Shown here: one piece after another, positions 25,578 through 33,511 of the stretch
Numbering within the stretch: position 1 is the first letter of the stretch
Layout of the letters: each line of letters begins with the position of its first letter
DNA from: Vreelandella profundi
Lineage (GTDB): Bacteria; Pseudomonadota; Gammaproteobacteria; Pseudomonadales; Halomonadaceae
NCBI RefSeq assembly: GCF_019722725.1
Contig: NZ_CP077941.1
Coordinates: 930,001 to 994,000, forward strand
DNA length: 64,000 bases
Direction of reading: 5' to 3'
Notes under the pieces: generated by a model
The model's input: only the letters and a program-made list of their open reading frames with translations
Database searches by the model: none
What the model was told of the DNA's origin: nothing
Made by a program: the position numbers and the translations under genes

Positions 25578-26363
25578 ATGAAACTAACCAATAAAATTGC
25601 CGTAATCACGGGCGGTGCTCGGGGCATTGGTCTGGCCATTGTTCAGCGCTATTTAGCCGAAGGGGCTAGCGTTGTGGTGGCCGATATTGACCAGACCGCC
25701 GTGGAGGCCGCTGTATCGATACTGCAGCAGCATTCACCTGCTGAAAATATCATGGGGGTTGCGCTAAATGTCTGCGATCAACGCTCGATCGATGCCATGG
25801 TCGAGGCGGTCACCCATCGCTTTGGACGGATTGATATTTTAGTCAATAACGCTGCTGTGTTTGATATGGCGCCGGTGCTTGAAGTGTCTGAGGCAAGCTT
25901 TGATAAGCAGTTTGCGGTGAATACTAAAGGCATGTTTTTTACGCTTCAGGCGGTGGCACGCTCAATGGTGGCTAGCGGCCAGGGTGGGAAAATCATCAAT
26001 ATGGCCTCCCAGGCGGGGCGCCGCGGCGAAGCATTAGTCAGCGTTTACTGCGCGAGTAAAGCTGCGGTGATAAGCCTTACGCAATCCTGTGGTTTGGATC
26101 TTATCAAGCACGGCATCAATGTTAACGGCATCGCACCTGGCGTAGTGGATACGCCAATGTGGGAAGAGGTCGATGCGCTGTTTGCACGTTTTGAGAATCG
26201 CCCGCTGGGTGAGAAAAAACGCCTGGTCGGCGAGGCGGTACCGTTCGGGCGTATGGGCTTGCCTGATGATCACACCGGCGCTGCGGTGTTTTTAGCCAGC
26301 CATGACAGTGACTTCGTGGTCGCGCAAACGCTCAATGTCGATGGCGGCAATTGGATGAGCTGA
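25578..26363 (+). CDS. smoS: Sorbitol (L-iditol) 2-dehydrogenase, SDR family
   Basis: NAD-dependent oxidation of D-sorbitol to fructose, also galactitol in known SmoS enzymes. The 261-aa SDR has TGGARGIG at residues 11-18, VNNAAVFD, a catalytic serine in NMASQAGRR, and YCASK. The stretch NGIAPGVVDTPMWEEVDALFA with the C-terminal AQTLNVDGGNWMS is characteristic of SmoS. It sits with the mannitol dehydrogenase, so both polyols converge on fructose. Confidence 0.9.
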   Translation: MKLTNKIAVITGGARGIGLAIVQRYLAEGASVVVADIDQTAVEAAVSILQQHSPAENIMGVALNVCDQRSIDAMVEAVTHRFGRIDILVNNAAVFDMAPVLEVSEASFDKQFAVNTKGMFFTLQAVARSMVASGQGGKIINMASQAGRRGEALVSVYCASKAAVISLTQSCGLDLIKHGINVNGIAPGVVDTPMWEEVDALFARFENRPLGEKKRLVGEAVPFGRMGLPDDHTGAAVFLASHDSDFVVAQTLNVDGGNWMS

Positions 26364-26406
26364 GGCAGCCCATTGCGGCTAGTGAGCCTTGACTGGAGAA
26401 ATATCG

Positions 26407-27894
26407 ATGACCCAACTTAATACTCTCAATCTAGCCAAATTAAGTGCCGATGTGGCCACGCCTGGCTATGATCGCCGTGCGCTGACGCCCGGTATTGTAC
26501 ATATCGGGGTAGGCGGCTTTCACCGTGCCCATCAGGCGATGTATCTGGATGCCTTAATGAACCGGGGCGAAGCGTTGGATTGGGGGATTGTCGGCGTTGG
26601 CGTGATGCCTGGCGACAAACGCATGCAGCAGGCGCTGGCGGCGCAGGATTATCTGTATACGCTGGTGGTTAAACACCCTGACGGCCAATACGAGCCCCGC
26701 GTGATCGGCAGCATGGTGAACTACCTGTATGCCCCCGAAGACGGTGACGCCGTGGTTGAGCAGATGGCCGACCCGGCGATTCGTATCGTGTCGCTGACAG
26801 TGACCGAAGGTGGCTACAACTTTCACCCGGTAAGCGGTGAATTCGATCTTTCGAACCCTCAGGTTCGCGCCGATCTTGCCAACCCCACCCAGCCCTCGAC
26901 TAGCTTTGGACTCGTGGTGGAAGCGCTTGCCCGCCGCCGTGCGCGGGGTGTGGCGCCGTTTACCGTGATGTCCTGCGATAATATTCAGGGCAATGGTGAT
27001 GTGGCCAAACGCATGTTCGCTGCCTATGCCCATGCGCGGGATCCTGAATTAGGCGCTTGGCTAACGGCTGAGGTGGTGTTTCCCAATGCCATGGTAGATC
27101 GCATTACTCCGGTCACATCGCCGATCGATATTGACGAGCTGGCTCAGCGCTTCGCAGTTGAGGATGCTTGGCCAGTGGTTTGCGAACCCTTTACCCAATG
27201 GGTATTGGAGGACGATTTCCCGCTGGGACGCCCCGCGTTTGAAAAAGTGGGCGTTCAGCTAGTGGACGATGTTGAACCCTATGAGCTGATGAAACTGCGC
27301 CTGCTTAACGCAAGCCATCAGGCGCTGACCTACTTTGGCTATTTGGCGGGCTATCGCTATGCCCACGAAGTGTGTCAGGACCCGCTGTTCGTTAATTTTT
27401 TAATGGGCTATATGTGCGAAGAAGGCACCCCGACGCTATCGCCAGTGCCGGGTGTTGATCTTGAAACCTATCGATTAACGCTGATTGAGCGTTTTGCCAA
27501 TCCGCAAATTAAAGATACGCTGGCGAGGCTGTGCGCCGAGAGCTCTGATCGTATTCCCAGATGGCTTGTGCCGGTTATTCACCAGCAGCTGGCCCAGGGG
27601 GGCGACATAGTACGCAGTGCCGCTGTCGTGGCCAGCTGGGCGCGCTATGCTGAGGGCGTTGATGAGCAGGGCCAAGCTATTGAAATTGTTGATCGCTTAA
27701 AGGCGCCCCTGATGGCGATTGCCGCACAGAACCGCACGCGACCCACGGTCTTTATTGAGAACCGTGAGCTGTTTGGCGATCTAAGCGACAGCCCTCGATT
27801 TGTTGACGCTTATCTAGCGGCGCTAACAGCGCTGCACGAGCGCGGCGCACGCGCTACTCTAGAGGGGCTGACGGTTTCCAAAGGAACGTTATGA
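26407..27894 (+). CDS. Mannitol 2-dehydrogenase (long-chain polyol dehydrogenase)
   Basis: Oxidises D-mannitol to fructose and often D-arabitol to D-xylulose (PSLDR family, MtlK/MtlD of sorbitol and mannitol operons). The 495-aa protein has the N-terminal cofactor region IVHIGVGGFHRAHQAMYLD and the catalytic signature KLRLLNASHQALTYFGYLAG with Lys, Asn and His. The ATG at 26407 is used instead of a TTG at 26389, since CTGGAG lies about 10 nt upstream. Its stop overlaps xylB by 4 bp (ATGA). Confidence 0.93.
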   Translation: MTQLNTLNLAKLSADVATPGYDRRALTPGIVHIGVGGFHRAHQAMYLDALMNRGEALDWGIVGVGVMPGDKRMQQALAAQDYLYTLVVKHPDGQYEPRVIGSMVNYLYAPEDGDAVVEQMADPAIRIVSLTVTEGGYNFHPVSGEFDLSNPQVRADLANPTQPSTSFGLVVEALARRRARGVAPFTVMSCDNIQGNGDVAKRMFAAYAHARDPELGAWLTAEVVFPNAMVDRITPVTSPIDIDELAQRFAVEDAWPVVCEPFTQWVLEDDFPLGRPAFEKVGVQLVDDVEPYELMKLRLLNASHQALTYFGYLAGYRYAHEVCQDPLFVNFLMGYMCEEGTPTLSPVPGVDLETYRLTLIERFANPQIKDTLARLCAESSDRIPRWLVPVIHQQLAQGGDIVRSAAVVASWARYAEGVDEQGQAIEIVDRLKAPLMAIAAQNRTRPTVFIENRELFGDLSDSPRFVDAYLAALTALHERGARATLEGLTVSKGTL

Positions 27895-29381
27895 TCTATA
27901 TCGGGGTAGATTGCGGTACCCAGAGTACCAAGGTGGTCGTGGTAGACGTTGAGCGGGGAGGGATTCTGGCTGAGGCGAGCTGCCCCCATCGCCTTGATGA
28001 AGGCGAAAATGGCCGGCGCGAGCAGGCACCCGCTGAATGGTTAGCTGCGCTTAAAGGCGCCTTCTTTGCCGCACTCGAGCGCGCCGGCGTTTCTGCCAGT
28101 GATGTGCGTGGGATCGGGGTCTCCGGCCAGCAGCATGGAATGGTGGCACTGGATGCTGACGGCGCGCCGGTTTACCCGGCCAAACTGTGGTGCGATACCG
28201 AGACCAATGCGCAGAACGTTGACCTAGTGGCGCGCCTGGGGGGCGAGGCAGGTTGTTTGGATAAGCTGGGGCTGGTGCTACAAACGGGCTACACAGCATC
28301 TAAACTTGCTTGGCTGCGAGAGCAGCACCCCAATGCTTATCGGCGAATTGACAGCCTGCTACTGCCTCATGACTACCTGAATTTTTGGTTAACCGGTGAG
28401 CGCGTCACTGAAGCAGGCGATGCGTCAGGCACTGGCTATTTTGATACCCGCAACCGCTGCTGGCAGCTGGATGTGTTTGCTGAAATAGCCCCCGAACTGG
28501 ACCCGGCGCGGGTATTGCCCCGCGTGCTAGAAGCCCATGAGCCAGCCGGGCTTGTGCGCCCAGCGGTTGCCCGAGAGCTTGGGTTAAACGATCAGGTCGT
28601 CGTATCTTCTGGCGGTGGCGACAACATGCTGGGCGCTATTGGTACCGGCAATATTACGCCAGGACTGATTACGCTCAGCCTGGGTACGTCCGGTACGGTC
28701 TGCGCCTATTCAGACACGCCAGTGGAGTGTGACAGCGCCATGGTCGCCAATTTCTGTTCGAGTACCGGCGGCTGGCTGCCTCTTATTTGCACCATGAACG
28801 TCACTTCAGCCACTACGCGAGTGCGCGAGCTGTTTGGCTTAGATCTGGCGGCGTTTAGTGAGCGCGTGGCAAGTGCTCCTGTGGGCGCTGAAGGCGTTAC
28901 CGTATTACCGTTTTTTAATGGCGAGCGGGTGCCGATGCTGCCCGATGCGTCTGCGGACTTTCTCGGCCTTACCAGTTTAAATACCACCCAGGCTAATTTA
29001 TGCCGGAGCGTGGTAGAGGGGGCCACGTTCGGGCTACGCTATGGGCTAGAATTGCTGGGTGATATCACCGCTGGGGCCAGCCAGATCCGGCTGATCGGTG
29101 GCGGTGCCAATAGCCCCGTATGGCGGCAGATGGTGGCCGATATCACCGGCACCCAGGTGATTTGCCCCGAGATTACCGATGCGGCAGCGCTAGGCGCTGC
29201 GCTACAGGCGGCTTGGTGCGACCAGCGTGCAAACGGCGTAACGCTAGAGGCGTTGTGTGAACGCTTAGTGCATTTGGATGCGCAGTCGCTGGCTGACCCA
29301 CATCCAGAAAGAGTGGCCACTTACCAACCCATTTATGCCCGCTATTGCGCGGCACTTGAACAACGCCATGGCGGCGCCTAA
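27891..29381 (+). CDS. xylB: Xylulokinase
   Basis: Phosphorylates D-xylulose to xylulose 5-phosphate, the product expected from D-arabitol oxidation. The 496-aa FGGY kinase starts IGVDCGTQSTKVVVVD, has the substrate region GVSGQQHGMVALD and WCDTETNAQN, and the C-terminal ATP region LIGGGANSPVWRQMVADI. It is coupled to the mannitol dehydrogenase gene by a 4-bp overlap and followed by transaldolase 20 bp on, so pentulose phosphate drains into the pentose phosphate pathway. Confidence 0.94.
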   Translation: MIYIGVDCGTQSTKVVVVDVERGGILAEASCPHRLDEGENGRREQAPAEWLAALKGAFFAALERAGVSASDVRGIGVSGQQHGMVALDADGAPVYPAKLWCDTETNAQNVDLVARLGGEAGCLDKLGLVLQTGYTASKLAWLREQHPNAYRRIDSLLLPHDYLNFWLTGERVTEAGDASGTGYFDTRNRCWQLDVFAEIAPELDPARVLPRVLEAHEPAGLVRPAVARELGLNDQVVVSSGGGDNMLGAIGTGNITPGLITLSLGTSGTVCAYSDTPVECDSAMVANFCSSTGGWLPLICTMNVTSATTRVRELFGLDLAAFSERVASAPVGAEGVTVLPFFNGERVPMLPDASADFLGLTSLNTTQANLCRSVVEGATFGLRYGLELLGDITAGASQIRLIGGGANSPVWRQMVADITGTQVICPEITDAAALGAALQAAWCDQRANGVTLEALCERLVHLDAQSLADPHPERVATYQPIYARYCAALEQRHGGA

Positions 29382-29401
29382 CAGCCTATTAAGGAGATTG
29401 T

Positions 29402-30355
29402 ATGACGACTCAGCTGCAACAGTTGAAGCAACATTCGCTGGTAGTCGCCGATACCGGTGATCTTGACGCTATCCGCCGCTATCAGCCCCAGGATGCCACC
29501 ACCAATCCGTCACTACTGCTTAAAGCCTTTAGTCTGGCAGGGTATCAAGGATTGATTGATGAAGAGCTGAGCAGCGTAAAAGCCTCAGGTGGCAGCCGTG
29601 AAGAGCAGGTTAGCCATGCCGTTGATCGGCTTGCCGTGGCCATGGGCAGTGAAATTTCAGCCGTGGTGCCGGGGCGTGTTTCTACCGAAGTCGCTGCGCG
29701 ACTGTCGTTTGATACCCAGGCCAGCATTGCCAAAGCCCATGAGTTAATCAAACTTTACGATGCCCGTGGCGTCTCACGCGACCGTGTGCTGATTAAACTG
29801 GCATCTACCTGGGAGGGCATTCGTGCCGCCGAGGTGCTTGAGCGCGAAGGCATTCAGTGTAACCTAACGCTGCTGTTTAGCGAGGCTCAGGCCCAGGCGT
29901 GCTTCGATGCGGGCGTGTTTCTGATTTCTCCTTTTGTGGGCCGTGTCACCGACTGGTACAAAAAAGAAACGGGCAATGATTATGCCCCTGCAAACGATCC
30001 TGGCGTTCAGTTTGTGCAGGGCGTGTGTGAGCGAGCCAGTCAAGGTGGCTACGACACCGTGGTCATGGGCGCGAGCTTTCGCACCACCGGCCAAGTGCTC
30101 GCGCTGGCAGGCTGCCCGCGATTAACCATCTCGCCCGCCTTACTTGAAGAGCTGGAGGCCACCGAGGGTAACGTCAGTGCGCAGATCAATGCTGGCGAAA
30201 GCAGCAGTAAACCCGCGACAGCGTTAAGCGAATCAGCTTTCCGCTGGGGGCATAACCAGGATGCCATGGCGAATGACAAGCTGGCTGAGGGGATTCGTCG
30301 CTTCCACGAAGACCAGCTTGAGTTAGAGGCGTTAATCGATAAGCGGCTTGGTTAA
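29402..30355 (+). CDS. tal: Transaldolase
   Basis: Transfers a dihydroxyacetone unit between sugar phosphates in the non-oxidative pentose phosphate pathway. The 317-aa class I enzyme has [22 protein letters not shown], the Schiff-base lysine in [20 protein letters not shown] and [13 protein letters not shown]. Standard TalB length. It is the last gene of the polyol operon (GGAG before the ATG, 20-bp gap after xylB). A transaldolase inside a polyol operon suggests that flux through xylulose 5-phosphate is expected during growth on polyols. Confidence 0.96.
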   Translation: MTTQLQQLKQHSLVVADTGDLDAIRRYQPQDATTNPSLLLKAFSLAGYQGLIDEELSSVKASGGSREEQVSHAVDRLAVAMGSEISAVVPGRVSTEVAARLSFDTQASIAKAHELIKLYDARGVSRDRVLIKLASTWEGIRAAEVLEREGIQCNLTLLFSEAQAQACFDAGVFLISPFVGRVTDWYKKETGNDYAPANDPGVQFVQGVCERASQGGYDTVVMGASFRTTGQVLALAGCPRLTISPALLEELEATEGNVSAQINAGESSSKPATALSESAFRWGHNQDAMANDKLAEGIRRFHEDQLELEALIDKRLG

Positions 30356-30392
30356 TCTGATAGCCAAAAGCCGGGTTTAGAAAAGCAGTATT

Positions 30393-30436
30393 AACACAAC
30401 GCCGCCCCAGCCAATTGGCTGGGGCGGCGTTGTGTT
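30393..30436. terminator. 44-bp perfect palindrome after tal
   Basis: Two 20-bp arms (AACACAACGCCGCCCCAGCC and its complement) around AATT. No T-run follows on the plus strand, so it is either an unusual terminator, an RNA 3'-end stabiliser, or a DNA-level cruciform/protein site. Confidence 0.65.
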
Positions 30437-30570
30437 GTATGTGGCGTATCGATTCACGTCAGTTTCGTCAGAAACGTCTTTATCGATACCCTATAATGCT
30501 TTGGACTAAGGTAAGCTTGAGATGACTTGACAATAGTCTGTACACACAAATTTCGATTGTTCAAGGCTAG

Positions 30571-30596
30571 CATACATACATGAATGTAACTATAAT
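30571..30596 (+). promoter_or_regulatory. Efflux operon promoter with TtgR/AcrR-like operator
   Basis: CATACATACATGAATGTAAC directly precedes a consensus -10 box TATAAT (30591-30596). The CATGAATGTAA core matches known TtgR/SmeT/AcrR-type operator sequences from memory. A related motif lies at 39283-39300 before the TetR-family gene. Binding would block the promoter. Confidence 0.65.
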
Positions 30597-30677
30597 GCTC
30601 ATCTTTCTGAATGGCCCAGTACGTTGAGTGATTTAGTACGCTCGCCATCCCGACGCTAATACTTAGAGGCAACCCCC

Positions 30678-32165
30678 ATGCGACTGGCACACTGGGCAGT
30701 CAATGCCCCTTTACGACCCTTGCTGCTAGCGGTCTTTACCGCTTCTTTTGTGCTGCCTGCTCAGGCGGCTGATCTCATCACGATTACCCGTGATGCGTTA
30801 GATAATAACGCAGCACTTGCCTCTGCGCGCTCGGAGTATCTGGGCGTTGAAGCAGGCCGAGACGTTGCACGTGGTGCGCTGTTACCTCAAGTCAATGCGA
30901 CGGGTAATGTCGCGCATAATCAGCAGTATGAAAGCCAGGGTAGGTCTGGAGCGGGTGGTAGTACTGGTGGTGGCGGAGCGGGAGGTTCTGAGCTGGGCAA
31001 CTTTGAGTCGCGCGATGACCGCTACAACACCGTGTCGCTTCAGCTTGAAGCCACTCAGGCGTTATTTGATGAGGTGACTCGCCAACAGTTTACTCAGGCC
31101 GAACGGCAAATTGATCAGCAGGTTTATCTGTTGGCGGCCACTGAACAACAGCTGTTAATTGATGTGGCCAGCGCCTATTTCGAAATTCTACGCGCTTACG
31201 AAGTATTAGAGGCGCGTTTTGCTCAAGAGCGGGCGATCGGGCGTCAGCTTGAGCAAGCCGGCGAGCAGTTTGAAGTCGGTTTAATTGCGATTACCGAAGT
31301 AGAAGAGGCGCGCGCCACATTCGATCAGTCGCGTGCTGACCGCATTGCTGCAGAAAGCAGTCTGCAGGTGGCTTTTGAAGCGTTAGAGCAACTTACCGGC
31401 CAGCGCTATGCCAGTATCGACGCGCTGGGGGATAGTATGCCGATTGCGCTTCCTGAGCCCAGCAGCCGCGACTATTGGGTAGAGCAGGCCATTGAGCGCA
31501 ACCCGCAAGTATTGGCGCAGCAGGCAGGTATTGAGATTTCACGCAGCGGTGTGGATATTGCCCGCGCCGGACGTTTGCCTACTCTTCAGGCGTTTGGTAA
31601 CTATCAATTCGCTGATAACGATACTGACGGCATTACCGGCCATGATTCGTCTAGCCAGGTAGGCGTGAGTGCCAACTTACCTCTCTATACCGGCGGCAGT
31701 ACTAGCGCTAGCATTCGCCAGGGAACCTATCAACTGGAGAGCAGCCAGTATGATTTCGAGTCCCAGCGTCGGATGTCTATCCAGCAAGTGCGCTCGCTAT
31801 ATACCCAGGTCAGCAATGATGTAGAAACGGTTGAAGCGCGCCAGCAGGCCATTGTGTCAAATCAAAGCGCGCTAGAAGCAACGCGCGCCGGATATGAAGT
31901 GGGCACCCGTAATATTGTAGATGTGCTGAACGCTGAGCAGAACTTGTATAACGCTATTGCTAATTATGCTGAGGCTCGCTACAGCTATGTGGTGAATTTG
32001 CTTTCGCTGCGTCAGCAGTCGGGGCTCTTGGATGTGGATGCCATTGAAGACGTCAATAACTGGCTAACAGGCGATGAAGTGAACTTCACCTTGCCCGAAA
32101 GCGGTGGTGACGACCGCTACCAGCGCGCACTCGATATTGGTGCTCCGCCCCAGCCAGGCCAGTAG
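30678..32165 (+). CDS. TolC-family outer membrane efflux channel
   Basis: Outer-membrane tunnel of the RND efflux system. The 495-aa precursor has a signal peptide ending AQAADL. Two OEP repeats are seen, including LEATQALFDEVTRQQFTQAERQ, and the second-half marks LPLYTGGSTSASIRQ and GYEVGTRNIVDVLNAEQNLY. A Gly/Ser-rich stretch (about residues 92-106: GRSGAGGSTGGGGAGGSE) is inserted in the first half where the surface-exposed loop lies in TolC. AGAGG precedes the ATG. First gene of the efflux operon, with the promoter at 30571-30596. Confidence 0.93.
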   Translation: MRLAHWAVNAPLRPLLLAVFTASFVLPAQAADLITITRDALDNNAALASARSEYLGVEAGRDVARGALLPQVNATGNVAHNQQYESQGRSGAGGSTGGGGAGGSELGNFESRDDRYNTVSLQLEATQALFDEVTRQQFTQAERQIDQQVYLLAATEQQLLIDVASAYFEILRAYEVLEARFAQERAIGRQLEQAGEQFEVGLIAITEVEEARATFDQSRADRIAAESSLQVAFEALEQLTGQRYASIDALGDSMPIALPEPSSRDYWVEQAIERNPQVLAQQAGIEISRSGVDIARAGRLPTLQAFGNYQFADNDTDGITGHDSSSQVGVSANLPLYTGGSTSASIRQGTYQLESSQYDFESQRRMSIQQVRSLYTQVSNDVETVEARQQAIVSNQSALEATRAGYEVGTRNIVDVLNAEQNLYNAIANYAEARYSYVVNLLSLRQQSGLLDVDAIEDVNNWLTGDEVNFTLPESGGDDRYQRALDIGAPPQPGQ

Positions 32166-32242
32166 TGACGCCAGGTCGGACGTAAATTAGGCGCGAATCT
32201 GCTATCAGTCGATCTTAAAAAGATACATGGGAATTTAAACGT

Positions 32243-33511
32243 ATGAAGAAAATGATTCACTCACACAGAGCGAGTCTGGTGACGCTGGTAGCCGCGCTGG
32301 CACTTGCTGCCTGTGGTCAAGAGCAGGCTGAGGCCCCGCAGCAGAGCCAGCAAGAGGCGCCGCCTCATAAAGTGGCAGTGGGGGAGATGGCTCGCCAAGA
32401 TATCGAGCTGAATAAATCGTATCCCTCGTTGTTACGCAGTGATAACGAAGTCACTCTCGTTGCGCGAGTGAGTGGTGCTCTGGAAGAGCGTCATTTTGAG
32501 CCTGGGCAAATGGTAGAAAAAGGCGACCGTCTTTATACCATTGAGCCGGATCTGTATCAGGCCACGGTCAATCAGCGTGAAGCCGATCTACAAAGTGCGC
32601 AGGCTCAGCTGTCTCGCGCTCAGCGTGATGCCCAGCGCTTTGAACAACTGCTGAGCCAAAACTCGGTGAGCCGTCAGCAATATGACCAGGCGTTAGCCGA
32701 TCAGCGCGTTGCCCAGGCAAGCGTGGCACAGGCAGAAGCGGTATTAACCACCGCCAATCTAGACCTAGGCTATTCGCAGGTGACTGCGCCTGTCTCGGGC
32801 ATGATCGGTTTGAGTCAAATCAACGTGGGCAATGTGGTGACGTCTGGCACGGAGCTTGCCACGATCACACCGCTGGACCCGTTAGAGGTGCGTTTTCAAT
32901 TACCCCAGCGCGATGCCTTTGAGCTTCGCAAGCAGTTGAGCCAGGGCGGCGACCCTTCTGATATTCGCGCCCGGTTAAGCATTCCCGGCGTGAGCGGTGG
33001 CAGTGACTCTGAGCTTGAAGGTCGCTTAGACTTTCTTGGCTCGCGAGTGGATAACGGTACGAGCACCGTACAGGCATCCGCCACGTTCGAAAACCCTGAA
33101 GCTATCGTGCTGCCTGGCCAATTTGTGCGCGTTAGCATTGATGGTTTAAAACGCTTCGATGTCATGGCCGTGCCTGAAATTGCCGTTACTCAGGGGTTAA
33201 TGGGGCCGCTAGTATTTGTGTTGGATGACGACAATAAGGCTCGCGAGCAAACGATTTCATTAGGTGAAGTAGCGGGCCCGTGGCAGCTGATTCGTGATGG
33301 CATTGAGCCAGGTGACCGCGTGATTGTCGGTGATCCTGCCGGTTTATCACCGGGTATGACGATTGACCCGCAGCCGTTCGACGGCAATGCGGCAGCCGTT
33401 GTTGAAGACGTTGAGCAGCAAGAAGCACAAGAGCAAGCTGAAGCAGCACAAGCGATGGAAGCGGGGGCTGCCGATGGACAGCCCGCTGAAGGAGAAGAGG
33501 GTGCGCAATAA
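32243..33511 (+). CDS. RND efflux periplasmic adaptor, lipoprotein (AcrA/MexA type)
   Basis: Membrane-fusion subunit that links pump and channel. The 422-aa precursor has a lipobox ALAAC with lipid-attachment Cys24. The order is the lipoyl half, the alpha-hairpin (ADLQSAQAQLSRAQRDAQRF, NSVSRQQYDQALADQ), the second lipoyl half (LDLGYSQVTAPVSGMIG), and beta-barrel and membrane-proximal domains (VLPGQFVRVSIDG, VIVGDPAGLSPGM). A strongly acidic Gln/Glu/Ala-rich tail of about 35 residues follows, a likely halophile feature. It overlaps the pump gene by one base (TAATG). Confidence 0.95.
   Translation: MKKMIHSHRASLVTLVAALALAACGQEQAEAPQQSQQEAPPHKVAVGEMARQDIELNKSYPSLLRSDNEVTLVARVSGALEERHFEPGQMVEKGDRLYTIEPDLYQATVNQREADLQSAQAQLSRAQRDAQRFEQLLSQNSVSRQQYDQALADQRVAQASVAQAEAVLTTANLDLGYSQVTAPVSGMIGLSQINVGNVVTSGTELATITPLDPLEVRFQLPQRDAFELRKQLSQGGDPSDIRARLSIPGVSGGSDSELEGRLDFLGSRVDNGTSTVQASATFENPEAIVLPGQFVRVSIDGLKRFDVMAVPEIAVTQGLMGPLVFVLDDDNKAREQTISLGEVAGPWQLIRDGIEPGDRVIVGDPAGLSPGMTIDPQPFDGNAAAVVEDVEQQEAQEQAEAAQAMEAGAADGQPAEGEEGAQ

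Larger units (their letters stand above)
30356..30677. other. 322-bp gap between polyol and efflux operons
   Basis: It holds the 44-bp palindrome that ends the polyol operon and, further on, the efflux promoter with its repressor-like site; both are listed separately. No coding frame is credible here. Confidence 0.7.
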
